Below, piece by piece: positions 13,201 to 22,640 of a stretch of DNA of 64,000 nt (within the stretch, counting starts at the first letter, position 1; every line of letters starts with the position of its first letter). The notes below the pieces were generated by a model. The model ran no database searches. It had not been told where the DNA came from and saw only the letters and a list, made by a program, of their open reading frames with translations. The DNA is from Macrostomum hystrix (taxonomy: Eukaryota > Platyhelminthes > Macrostomidae): positions 25,891,001-25,955,000 of the forward strand of contig CATNEN010000038.1 in assembly GCA_950097015.1 (NCBI GenBank). Reading direction: 5' to 3'. The translations under genes and the position numbers were made by a program.

Positions 13201-15765
13201 CCACTTTTCACGAGGCATAGACTAGCAATCCACTTTTCACGAGGCATAGACTAGCAATCCACTTTTCACGAGGCATAGACTAGCAATCCACTTTTCACGA
13301 GGCATAGACTAGCAATCCACTTTTCACGAGGCATAGATTAGCAATCCACTTTTCAAGATGCATAGACTAGCAATCCACTTTAAATTGCAGGCGGCACTCC
13401 GCCTGTGGACTCACCTCGCTTGGTGACTCAACTATCGCGGGTCGGCCTACCAGTCGCCGTCATCACTGGAGTTTTATCCGGCCTTGGCGCTTGTCTTGTC
13501 ATCGCTGCGATGATCGTGAATCTGGCGTTTAGAAACGCGCCTATCATCCGGTTGAGCAGTCCCTACGTGAACACCGTGATCGGTTTGGGCTGTCTGCTGT
13601 GCTATTCAGCCTGTCTAGTGATGACAGTGAATGCCTATCTAACTGACACTGTGCTGGGCCTGTGCTGGCTGCAGCTGGTATGTCTTGTCAGCGGCTATTC
13701 GTGCGCCTTCGGCGGCATGCTAGCCAAGACCTGGCGGGTGCACCGCATATTCACCAACAAGCAGCTGAGAAGGCTGGTGAGCTGAATAGATAGGTAGAAA
13801 GACTCCTTATCAAGTTGGGTTCAGAGTTGCCCATCATTTGTGGCCCAGCCGCAGGTATTTATGTGTGTACGAAAATGTACACATTTTCAGTCCATGGACT
13901 AGGGGATAGCCGGCAGAATTTCTGCTCAAGCTGATACTGTTACTGATCAATATTAGCAATAGACTAGCAATCCAGTCGTTGAAGTTTACTTTTGCCAGGC
14001 TATCAAAGACTGGCACCTGTTCATGGTGATCCTGCTAATACTGCTAATGGATGCCATTGTGCTAACCGTCTGGGGACTCGCCGACCCTTACAGTCTGGTT
14101 GTCATGCAGTTGAGAGATCAGGTAAACAGACAGTTGTATATTACATTGGCAGCATATTTTCGACAAACTCGCTCTAACCCTAGCTCATCAAAATCTACAG
14201 GAAGTGGTTTCCGATGGCACCCTGATTCACCAAACACTCACCGTTTGCCAGTGCAACAACAACTGGCTGTGGAAGGGGATCATTATTGGCATGAAAGGTT
14301 GGGATTTTCGCTGCGATCTCGTGTGTGACACAGTATCACTGTTTCACTTTTCTCCTGTGCCCCTGGATCCCTGTTCCTCTGTATCCCTGTTTCTCTGTAT
14401 CCCTGTTCCTCTGTATCCCTGTTCCTCTGTGTCCCTGTTCCTCTGTATCCCTGTTCCTCTGTATCCCTGTTCCTCTGTGTCCCTGTTCCTCTGTATCCCT
14501 GTTCCTCTGTATCCCTGTTTCTCTGTATCCCTGTTCCTCTGTATCCCTGTTCCTCTGTATCCCTGTTCCTCTGTATCCCTGTTCCTCTGTGTCCTTTTGT
14601 CAATGTATCCTTCTGTATCTGTGTTACTGTCTCACTCTGTCTTCTGAGATTACAGTGGCTACAAAAATCTCTATTGTCGTACGAAAGTAAAAAAACGACA
14701 AATATTCGACAAACATTCCAATCGCAGCTATATTTCTTCTATTCGGCATCTTCTTTGCCTGGGAGACTCGCACAGTGCACGTTGAGGTGCTGAACGACTC
14801 GAGGACAATCGGTGTTTGCGTGTACAACACCACGGTCATGGGCCTAATTGGCGTAGTGCTAGATTTCGCCCTACCAATTGGCGCTGTGGATCTGCGCCAT
14901 CTGCTGCTGAATTGTTGTGTTATTGTTTGCGCCACAACCACCGTACTGCTTGTCTTCGGCGGAAAGGTCTGGCAGTATTTCGTGCTACGAGTATTATATA
15001 GTACTTTATTTCTTTCGTTACAGTAGAAAGACCATGCTATTTACGAGAAGACCCTCGATCGTATACCCTCGAGAAGACCACAGGGGTATTTTTCAAATAC
15101 CCGCTGCCTACTTCACGATAGCCCCCAAACCGAATGACCGACTTTCGTGAACGTCCACCATATGGATCAGAATTATTTCGCCATATACGATGGCTTAACT
15201 TTCAAGGCCGTCCGAAGCGATCAGCATCGTCGTTGTAATATAAAGCGGTTTTTTATCGAAGACAAGGACAACAAGCATCGATCTGTATAAACATCTATGA
15301 CCAATTCATATTGGATTCGATGCTTCATTAAGTTATGCCTCTATTAGGTTTTTTCGACAGACACCCGACGAGAATGGAACCTAAATATTTCAACGATACC
15401 GACATTTTGTCATAATTGAAATTGTTTAATCGGATAGAGTGTAAAATTTAAGCCTTTGTTCAGGATTTTCAAAGCTTTGGTTGAATATTTTAAGAGATAC
15501 AGAAAAAAAAATTATGAGCCCCAGAGCGTTCTCTGAGCAGTTGCGCCTCGCATTGGGATTGGTGCTAGTAAAACTTAGTGCGAGAGTCGGACGGGTTTCT
15601 GCTCAGTTTAACCACTGCCTTTATCGATGATCATATTTTCAACTTTAAATTTGAAAAAACCCTCAGATTGTCATCCTGGCGAAGGACCGAGGCAGTCGAG
15701 TCGCCGACGCGAACACCATGATGATGTCGAGGGCTGTTCAATCTGCCAGCGCTACAATGAATTGA
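1278..15765 (+). CDS. GABBR2-like: GABA-B receptor subunit, GABBR2-like (5' end outside window)
   Basis: Class C G-protein-coupled receptor of the plasma membrane. Exons: 1278-1415, 8785-8955, 9755-9856, 9932-10006, 10472-10660, 10772-11011, 11756-11819, 12806-12883, 13391-13776, 13999-14121, 14201-14297, 14728-14990, 15667-15765. All junctions are GT-AG, phases agree throughout, and the sum is 2025 nt (674 aa plus stop). The first seven exons encode the Venus-flytrap ligand-binding region (TSPALSDKSTYPFF, then YGPKYQW), with N-glycosylation sequons NIT, NQT, NAT and NKS. The exon at 13391 begins the seven-helix part; WGLADP, then FFAWETR and LNDSRTIGVCVYN, resemble GABBR2 (family knowledge: AWETR and LNDS..IG..VYN). 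The signal peptide and the N-terminal part of lobe 1 are missing to the left. The tail after the last helix is short (IVILAKDRGSRVADAN onward) and lacks the GABBR coiled coil, so another 3' isoform may exist. The family is confident, the subunit type moderately so. Confidence 0.9.
1505..8755. repeat. 24-bp minisatellite filling a GABA-B receptor intron, about 300 copies
   Basis: The unit begins CAGTCTTTCATCCGTAGATA and ends GTAC or GTAG. Subtypes are GTATATAGTAG, GAAAATAGTAG, TGTAGATAGTACT and a 26-bp GTAGATATAG form. A diverged first unit (about 1505-1530, CTACCAGTCTGACATAAGTA) may be the ancestral seed. It occupies nearly all of intron 1416-8784. Two minus-strand frames are stop-free over long stretches, producing spurious octapeptide ORFs. 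Confidence 0.97.
8956..9754 (+). other. GABA-B receptor intron, AT-rich
   Basis: A 799-bp intron with no array and no recognised element, an exception to the pattern elsewhere in this gene. Confidence 0.6.
10150..10382 (-). mobile_element. SINE family A copy, 3'-truncated, in a receptor intron
   Basis: Reverse copy containing GAGGCCACATTATTTG, the GAAGGCTTGGGGGCTTGTCG segment and GTGCACACTGTCTGAC-like body. It lacks the tail. It lies in intron 10007-10471. Confidence 0.75.
11050..11378 (-). mobile_element. SINE family A copy with ATT tail
   Basis: Reverse copy from the (ATT)n tail (TAATAATAATAATTGCAGGA on the + strand) to the tRNA-like head. It lies in receptor intron 11012-11755, head to head with the next copy. 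Confidence 0.8.
11385..11690 (+). mobile_element. SINE family A copy, forward, diverged
   Basis: Forward copy with GCACCAAGGTTCC, CTGCGTACGGCATCTGTGTG and CCTCCTCGCTGGCTGCGGGT. It forms an inverted pair with 11050-11378. Confidence 0.7.
11866..12760. repeat. 20-bp minisatellite in a receptor intron, about 44 copies
   Basis: The consensus is CTGTCTAACAGGTTGGAGTT, alternating with GGTTGGGATT and, at the right end, GGTTTTGATT. It fills intron 11820-12805. Each unit contains CTAAC, AG and GT in order. Confidence 0.96.
13040..13388. repeat. 29-bp minisatellite in a receptor intron, about 11 copies
   Basis: Units contain AGACTAGCAATCCACTTTTC then ACGAGGCAT. The last partial unit runs directly into the acceptor before 13391, so the polypyrimidine tract of that acceptor derives from the repeat. 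Confidence 0.93.
13840..13985. repeat. SINE B fragment and a single stray unit of the 29-bp repeat
   Basis: Intron 13777-13998 holds CAGTCCATGGACTAGGGGAT (family B core) and, at about 13960-13978, one ATAGACTAGCAATCCAG unit of the array found in the previous intron. Confidence 0.6.
14352..14600. repeat. 16-bp pyrimidine-rich minisatellite in a receptor intron, about 15 copies
   Basis: The unit is CCTGTTCCTCTGTATC with GTGTC variants. It lies in intron 14298-14727, upstream of the acceptor, as a long pyrimidine-rich tract in the sense strand. Confidence 0.93.
14991..15330 (+). mobile_element. Dispersed repeat family C, copy 2, in a receptor intron
   Basis: Matches copies 1 and 3 over CAGTAGAAAGACCATGCTAT, CTTCACGATAGCCCCCAAAC and the GCATCGTCGTTGTAATATAA region. 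Similarity begins within about 35 bp of the donor at 14991. Confidence 0.65.
15667..15765 (+). CDS. C-terminal exon of the GABA-B receptor gene
   Basis: Acceptor CCCTCAG before 15667 joins in phase 0 to the donor after 14990 (CGA then GTATTA). It encodes 32 residues beginning IVILAKDRG and ending in TGA at 15763-15765. An AATAAA follows at 15902. It is short but GC-rich and open, in contrast to the AT-rich flanks. The donor is not a strong consensus site, so the last junction is the least certain of this gene. Confidence 0.6.
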   Translation: MVILAKDRGSRVADANTMMMSRAVQSASATMN

Positions 15766-15901
15766 CAAATCTTGTGGAGTTTTATTTCTTTAAAAAGTTA
15801 AAGAAGTATAATAAGAAAAAGAAAACTGATACAACACTATATGAAATTACTATAAAATACTATACTATACTCGTACTATACTAGTATTACTGTTACTATA
15901 C

Positions 15902-15907
15902 AATAAA
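15902..15907 (+). terminator. Probable polyadenylation signal of the GABA-B receptor gene
   Basis: AATAAA lies 137 nt after the TGA stop, in AT-rich sequence with no other exon following on this strand. Confidence 0.5.
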
Positions 15908-16464
15908 ACTACAAACTATAAAAATTCGATACTTTTTTAAAGCTAAAATAATAAATCTAGACCCATTAACTTTTTTCATTAATAATTTTCTCCGATTTGA
16001 ATTGAGTTTTGATAGCTGTACGGATGCACAGCTGGTTAATAGAAATTAGAGTACTGTATGTATAAACAATTGTCGAATGCATGAAGCGTACTGTAGGCCT
16101 TGTTGTTAACAAACAATGCATGGGAGATTGTATAAAAATGTTTGGTATTTTAAGAGTAGAAAGACCATGTCGTGCACTTTAAATATAAACATTTATCTTT
16201 CTTTCTGTACCTTGCAAAGCTAAAATTTTCCGCTTTATATGATGATGAAACAGCTGCCAGAATAAACAAATATCCGTATCGTCTAGATATTCAATGATTC
16301 TCGTCGGATGTACTGGTGGCAGAAAACCTCCAATACAGATTATATTGTTCATTTATATTTTTTGACCCATATTGATTCGTCATCGAGGCTTATGCAGAGC
16401 CTACTCTATCTACTGTTGTCATTATCAACTGGGTCTTCGACAATAAGCGCTGAATATCTCGAGG

Positions 16465-16825
16465 ACGCTAGGGGGTCGGTGGCAGAGCGGTTAACGCGTT
16501 TGACTCGCGCACCAAGGTCCCAAAGTTCGATTCCGCAGCGAGGCCACATTTATTTGGGGCGCAGCCGCGGAGAGAAGGCTTGGGGGCTTGTCGTGCAATT
16601 TACGCCCTTGAGCGCCAACCTCCAACCAAGGCACAGGGAAGCGTGCACTGCCTGACGATAAGAAAGTCAGCGCAGATGTACACACCTGTGTGAGCGTGTG
16701 CCTGTGTACAGTATCTGTGTGAGTGTGTGCTCAGGAGTCAGCGAAATGGGCGGAATTGCCTCCTCGCTGGCTGCGGGCCTAGTGTAACCAAATGATTTGC
16801 CACTGCTCGCAGCCCTCCGAGCATG
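16465..16825 (+). mobile_element. SINE family A, full-length tRNA-derived copy
   Basis: The head carries an RNA polymerase III A box (GTGGCAGAGCGGTTAACGCG) and B box (AGTTCGATTCC), tRNA-Ser/Leu-like. The body includes GAGAGAAGGCTTGGGGGCTT and the 3' part GCTGGCTGCGGGCC...GCAGCCCTCC. It lacks the long ATT tail. Confidence 0.85.
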
Positions 16826-16961
16826 CAGACGTCGGACGGTTTTAAAACTTAATTAATCATAAAGTACGGAAAGTTTTGACGGTCTTTCTACCGTAGTTCC
16901 TTCCCAGGTAAAGAAGTGAATAAGAATTATGCATTTAATTGGTTCAGCTGCACCAAATTTT

Positions 16962-17125
16962 GGCTGCGTACAGCCGTTCAGTCCGTGGACTGGGGAGCAA
17001 ATCCGCCATAATTCTGGTACCTATGGCACAGCAGAGTATCATAGAGTTAGGTGTCTTATCCATAGACACAAACTATTTTCTCTTCGGTTGAGTTTCGAAC
17101 TCCCGACCTTCTGGCTGGAAAGAAG
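16962..17125 (-). mobile_element. SINE family B, diverged copy
   Basis: The + strand reads CTGCGTACAGCCGTTCAGTC then CGTGGACTGGGGAG, ending near TTTCGAACTCCCGACC, a reversed B-box-like head. Confidence 0.6.
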
Positions 17126-17548
17126 AACAAAAATTAAGTCATTTGTTTATCTGTTAGAAAGACAGTCTTCTACACATTTACCCAGAATCTTGGAAACAGA
17201 CAAATTGCTGTATATTCAGATTCAGTTATTTGAGAGAAATTTAGATTTGTTTTTAGTTGTATCAAAGTGAAATGTGCCACTCTGAACACGGAAGAAAAGC
17301 TAGAAATAGATATAATAAAAAATATCAGTAATCCAATACATTATAGTAAAAATAATCTACTTGCCACTGTACTAGCAGTAGCGCATGCTAAATCTTTGAA
17401 AACTTAGAAGAAAAAAAGAAAGTTTGAGTCAAAACTACCGACAAGCTTTAATAAATGAAGACAGCTAATTAGCATAAACCGGCGGGTCTACCAGAAACGA
17501 AGTCAATTAAAATATATTCCGCTTCTAGAAGAGGGAGAAATAACAAGC

Positions 17549-17554
17549 TTTATT
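17549..17554 (-). terminator. Probable polyadenylation signal of the vWA/DUF4537 gene
   Basis: AATAAA on the minus strand, about 120 nt after the TAA of the terminal exon. Confidence 0.45.
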
Positions 17555-17673
17555 ATAAGGGACAAAACTTGTTGCAAAAATATCTAATTTACTCTGATAA
17601 TCTCTCGTTAATAGTATCAGCGAATTTTATCGATAAAAATAATAAAACATAATATTTGGAGCCTTCACTGCTG

Positions 17674-17815
17674 TTAGACTGCCCCGCGTCTTAGCTGACG
17701 GTGAGACAGAAGCGCGGAGTGACAGTCCCTGTGACGACCGGCTAGTGTCTGGGCCGATGATGCCGCCTGTCTCGCGTCCATCAGATCCTGGTAGCGAAGC
17801 CATTCAGCCACTGTT
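17674..17815 (-). CDS. Terminal exon of the vWA/DUF4537 gene, beyond an apparent stop
   Basis: The preceding exon seems to end in TGA at 18504-18502, but this lies inside a donor (CAGAG then GTGATT). Splicing there leaves two bases. The acceptor CCTTTCAG before 17815 supplies the third and opens a 46-residue GC-rich frame (EWLRYQDLMDARQAASS...) ending in TAA. An AATAAA follows about 120 nt downstream. Phase, composition and the polyA signal all fit, but no cDNA is available. Confidence 0.65.
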
Positions 17816-20800
17816 CTGAAAGGTTCGAACCAATGGATTTATTGGACCAGATAATAGAAATTATTATGGCATATATTATTGGTACATCATTTGGTGACAC
17901 TTGACCTGCAGCCAGTGAGGAGGCAATTCTGCCCATTTCGGTGACTTTTGAGCACACACGCACGCGGATGCACCTCACAGGCACACACTCACACAGGTGT
18001 GTACATCTGCTCTGACTTTCTCATCGTCAGGTAATGTAAACTCTCAGTGTGTCTTGGAGGTTGGCCCTCAAGGCGTAAATTGCATGACAAGCCCCGAAGC
18101 CTTCTCTCCGCGGCTGCGCCCCAAATAAATGTGGCCTCGCCGCGGAATCGAGCTCAGGGATCTTGGTGCGAGAGGCAAACGCGTTCGACCGTTCGGCCAC
18201 TTGTTCCTTAACGGAGCTGATACAAGGGAATTATTGGACCAGATAAACGAGAAAGGATTGATTGAGCAGCTAACGAAACAATGGACTCTTTGTATCGTAC
18301 AGATACTAGACCCTACCCTATCTGCTCTGAAACAATGGACTCTTTGTATCGTACAGATACTAGACCCTACCCTATCTGCTCTGAAACAATGGACTCTTTG
18401 TATCATACAGATACTAGACCCTACCCTATCTGCTCTGAAACAATGGACTCTTTGTATCGTACAGATACTAGACCCTACCCTATCTGCTCTGAAACAACTA
18501 ATCACCTCTGAGCGGTTGCGCTTTCGACCAATCGTGGCTGTCTGAAATCTTGCGTCACAGCCGGAGCGGCACTCGGTCGCCAATATCGATCCGGATCTGG
18601 GGCAATGGCCGGTACTTCGCGCTGAGACCTATCAAGCTGACGAAATTGATAGTCACCGTTGCGACTGCAGCGAAGCTCATCTTGAACAGCCTGACGATAC
18701 GCCTGGGCCTCCTGCTGGGCCTCGCGCTGCAGCTGCGCACGAAGCGCCGACTTCAGACTGGCCTCAGCTGCTTCGGAACGTTGCTGACGATCGAGACGGT
18801 GCAGTTCATGCTTCACCTGGCGTGGCGTAGCGACGTTGCATAGTGACAAGTTTTATTACTATGACCAAGCCATTCTAATATACTTTTTTAAAAAGATGGA
18901 GTCATAGTACTTCGTTAACTAAGTACTTTTATAAAATTTGTACTCAGGTACCCCCAGACTGTACCTGAGCATCGTCCAGCTGCCTAGAACGAGCAGCGAA
19001 TAGAGCCTCAGCCTCAAGCACGTCGCCGCTTCGGGTCCGCCGCCACTGCCGACATGGCGGAAGCATTGCATCCGCAGTCGCTTGCTCGCGAGTCATCCGA
19101 TGGTCAGTCGGGTCGCCGAAGCGATCAAATAGCCGAGGATCGAGCAGACGATGCGGCGAGTCTGGACGCAGCCGCGGTCGCGCTTGATCAGCCGGGTTCA
19201 GGCGACGTTCTAGGACGTCGCAACGACCCCAGTTGATGTGAGGATCGGCCGGATAAAGTTCGACTACATCTGGCATGCCGCTGGTGCTGTTGACTCCACA
19301 GCCGACGCCGCCTGCGCCCCAGTAGCGCCAAGGCGGCCGGCGCTGATTTTGGCGACGTCGCTGATTGGCTGTCGAACGACGACGATTTGCTGATTCGATG
19401 CTGACGTCGCCATCACCGACGCCAATTTCGCAAGTACCGAAAGTGGCAGCCAGCTCTCGATCCAAAGCCAGCAGCTCGGCTTCATCTCTAGCAGCTGCTG
19501 AAGCGGCAGCCGTTGCATCTGCTGCAGGTGCAGCATCTTCCTGCTTGGTTTCTTCCTTAGCCGACTCGGTAGCCATCGTTGCCGAGCTACCAGTCTCAGC
19601 TGCCGGCTGTAACTCAGGCACCATCGGCTTGAGTACAGTCGCCGGCATCGGGCGATAATAGAGTGGCGCCAAGTGACTCGAAAGGATGGGAAAGTCCCGA
19701 CCGGTGCCGCTGTTTAACATCAAAGGAGCCACCAGAGCAGCGGTTGGATAGACGTACATGAGACCCTGTGGGTTTTTTAATGAAAAAAGTAAGCTTTTAT
19801 GTCAAACTCGGATCAACAACCGGATCTCGTAAATGTGCCGCCCCAATCCAACCTTATACTACCAAGGTTCCACCTATCGTTGAAATAATTGAGGCTATAA
19901 ATAGCACTCACCGGTGGGCACAGGATAATAGTTGGTGATTTTTCACCAAGAGCGTCAGAGCCAGTCAATTCTCCTGCCTCAGCAGCCGCCGCCGCTGACT
20001 CGCCGCAATTTTTGTCTATTAGCAGCCAATCATAGAGACGACGAGGTATCCAGACGGCATCGCCTGCTGAAGCCTGCCTTTCTAAGCCGTCTCCAGCTGC
20101 CATGGCAACAGTCAGCGGCGTTTCATCGTCGCCTGCCGCCGCTGAGCCACGGGATTCGTGACCGCGCAATACGAGACCTGGCTCGAAGCGACCGCCAGTG
20201 CCAGCTGGCGATGCTAGCAGAACAGCGTCACCCGGAGCGATGGGATGGCGCAAAGCGTCGTCAAGGCTGACAATGTCACCGATGCGTGTCTCCTGGTGTT
20301 GAAGCGGCTGTTTCGCAGTCGGCAGGTCGCTGTCCGCGGCATCCGGTGGAAACTCCACTAAGAACAAGTCGGGCTCCACCTGGACAATAAAATTAGATTT
20401 TAAATTTCATTATAACTCTTTAGGTTAAAAAAATTGGCTTAAGTTACCTAATCAGGGCAATTTTAATCCCATAACATTCCCTTTTTGCCTTCATCGATGC
20501 TCAAAAACCGCATTCGAGATATGAGATGAGATATTCTCGTCGATTCTGAAAGTTTTTCGTCGGGGTGTCTTACGACAAAAACTAATTTAGGGAAAAGTTT
20601 TCTGCTCACACAATTTCATTATTCAATCATATCGGCTATTATTGTTGACTAAAGATTTCGGACGGCTTTGAACGTTAGTTCATCGTAAAGGGCGGAAAAT
20701 TTTGATTCAGATGGTGGAGCTTCGGTCATTTTTTGGAGCTATCGTGAATTAGGCAGTGGGTATTTGAAATACTATGGTCTTTCCCAAAGAAGAAAAATAG

Positions 20801-22405
20801 CGTGGTCTATCTACTGTTAAGCGCTAAAGAACTGCTTCAACGAGCCGTAGATGTAACAACACTCCAGATGCTCACCTCGCTGACAACCTTGCCGCGGTAG
20901 TAGCCACCGTTCCGATCTTGTCGCCTAGCGAGAACCCGTCGACCAATCAGAGTCGCCCCACCGGCCGGACAGAAAGGGTGCCCGGCTGGCCTGAAAGCGG
21001 CGCCACCTGCGCCACAATTTCCGGCCGAAATGAACGCTCGAGCCGGCCTGTACCGGCTGAATGACCGAAGGCCGGCAGGTGGCGGCAGTAGGGGCGGCTC
21101 TAGAAGCGGATCTACTCCGGTCGGCAAGCAGGTTGTGATGGAGCAGGTGGCCAGCTCGGGTCGAAGCCGACCGTCTTTTGTGCGAATCAAGCGCTCGGCT
21201 GGGCCTTCACCACCGCGATGCCGTTCAACGGACGCCACGGACTGGCAAATATATTTATTTTTAAAGGTTTTCAGATTTTCATTAGAAATTTTTTTTCGAC
21301 TTTTCGAAAGCGTCTTTACTGCAGAGCATGCTAAAAACCCAAGCAATTTACGAGAAGAGCTTGGTGACAATAGGATTAATTACGTAAGGAGAAATTAGAA
21401 GGCATCGACTAGAAAAAATTGCGTCAAGAGGGGGATTTACTAAAATTAAGTACGTCGAGAGCCTTACTTAAAATTAAGTACGTCGAGAGCCTCAACTAAA
21501 AAAATAATGAGTACAAAAAGAGCCTTCAATTAACAGCATAGAGTGTATCAGGTTGCAAGGGAAAGAATCTCTATCAATACCTGTAGAGACTCAAACAAAT
21601 AACAGACCAATCGGATCGCCTCGATAAGCTTTAAAATATGTTAGGAGACACTGTTAGGTAGCTGGGAAAGCCTCTATCTATAGCTAATGGGAGCAGCGAG
21701 AAAGGAGTATGCAGACAGTAAAATCCATTTCAGCTATAAATATGCGGCCACGAGCAGTTTTTATTTCTAATGATATGCAAGATCCTGTCGCATACAGCTG
21801 CGGCAATAGCAATACCTGAGACTCGTCCAGCCGAACAGACGTCAACGATCCGCATGTCTCAGCGGCCAGACGGTGCAGAAACTCCAACAGTCTGTCAGCC
21901 TCGTGGCCATCACGATCGCCTGGCAGTTGCAGGCAGGTGCAGTGCACTGGGCGACCTCGAGCCAGATAGGCCACGTGGTCTAGCACGGACTCGGCTTCGG
22001 CCCTGTCAGTTGGCGCGGTGGCTGCCACCAGATAGACTGCCTGACAATCGTCCGGCCGAAGAGCTGCCAGAAGGCTGCCCAAATGATCGGCGGTAGATCG
22101 GCATGGCTGTTCGGCGAGCCAGGCAACAACCTGCGATACTGTGTCCGACGTGGCGGGAGTCAGTTGATCATCCTTCGCCCAGACAGATGGCTTGCTACCT
22201 ACGACCAGACTGAATGCCGTGTAGCCCTGGCGATGAGCGAGTCTAAGGAGAGCATCTGCAACATGCTTCCGCACTGTCGGCATGGCCAACGCCAGTCGAG
22301 CCGACGATTCAAGGGCGAGGACAACACGGCGTTCGACAATATCGCCGAACATGCCGCTGGGAAGGCCGCGAATTTGCAACGGCGCCGATGATGTCATGAT
22401 AATTG
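17674..22405 (-). CDS. vWA plus DUF4537/Tudor-like protein (C11orf16/VWA3B type), 5' end uncertain
   Basis: Exons, 5' to 3' on the minus strand: 22405-21816, 21241-20876, 20379-19912, 19765-18965, 18816-18506, 17815-17674. All are GT-AG, and phases agree to the TAA at 17674-17676 (about 891 aa in these exons). The first exon is a vWA-like Rossmann domain (RRVVLALESSARLAL ... AVYLVAATAPTD). The metal-binding DxSxS motif reads E-S-S-A-R, so metal binding is probably lost. Exons 2-3 carry a DUF4537/Tudor-like stretch (GRRVLARRQDRNGGYYRG, then DAVLLASP). Exons 4-5 are Ala/Arg/Gln-rich with predicted helix (QREAQQEAQAYRQ). vWA plus DUF4537 occurs in C11orf16/VWA3B-like proteins of unknown role, some linked to cilia; the assignment is from memory of the family. 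An in-frame ATG at 22397-22395 could be the start, but the acceptor at 22405 suggests an upstream exon. Confidence 0.75.
17860..18210 (-). mobile_element. SINE family A in the last intron of the vWA gene
   Basis: Reverse, near full-length copy, from TGGTACATCATTTGGTGACA to the head with GGAATCGAGCTCAGGGATCT. It is in the same orientation as the host gene. Confidence 0.8.
18279..18496. repeat. 54-bp tandem repeat, four copies, in the last vWA-gene intron
   Basis: Units start ACAATGGACTCTTTGTATCG, continue TACAGATACTAGACCCTACC and end CTATCTGCTCTGAA. Copies differ by only one base (CGTAC/CATAC). Confidence 0.95.
20500..20815 (-). mobile_element. Dispersed repeat family C, copy 3, in a vWA-gene intron
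   Basis: The reverse strand reads AACAGTAGATAGACCACGCT, AATTCACGATAGCTCC and TTTACGATGAACTAACGTTC, matching copies 1 and 2. It occupies most of intron 20380-20875. Confidence 0.65.
21440..21512. repeat. Short tandem repeat in a vWA-gene intron
   Basis: Two and a half units of AAAATTAAGTACGTCGAGAG followed by CCT within intron 21242-21815. Confidence 0.75.
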
Positions 22406-22459
22406 CTGGAAAATTTCCACACGGCACATTTTTGTGATTAACGATAATAATCATACTTT

Positions 22460-22640
22460 TTGGTGACAGGCGCGAAGCTAGCGAAGAGGCAATTCAGCCC
22501 ATTCTGTTAATTACCTGCGCTCACAAATTTACACGACGGATGCGCACGCAGGCACACACGCCGGTTCGACCATCACTCCTGACATATTTTCATAAGCGTT
22601 TTATACGCTACACTCACTGGGCCTTAAAGGGTTGTGCCTG
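22460..22640 (-). mobile_element. Decayed SINE family A copy
   Basis: Weak reverse similarity (TTTGGTGACAGGCGCGAAGC, GGATGCGCACGCAGGCACAC, CACTCACTGGGCCTTAAAGG) just upstream of the first vWA exon. Confidence 0.5.

Larger units (their letters stand above)
15908..17548. other. Intergenic region between convergent genes
   Basis: This is the space between the 3' ends of the GABA-B receptor gene and the vWA gene. It holds a family C fragment (about 16150-16180), a full SINE A (16465-16825), another family C fragment (about 16845-16900, reverse) and a SINE B copy (about 16962-17125, reverse). The rest is AT-rich with no supported exon. Confidence 0.6.

Noticed and set aside
14204-14690. Overlapping ORFs on both strands around the 16-bp array
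   Set aside because: Readings of the pyrimidine-rich intronic array. The 5' part of one overlaps the true exon 14201-14297.
16465-16550. Possible tRNA gene (A and B boxes present)
   Set aside because: The head does not fold as a complete tRNA and is fused to a 300-bp body repeated elsewhere; it is a SINE. The same applies at 36060, 46335 and 60250-60315.
18129-18545. ORFs across the 54-bp repeat
   Set aside because: A 54-bp unit preserves frame. The repeat lies in the inferred last intron of the vWA gene on the opposite strand.
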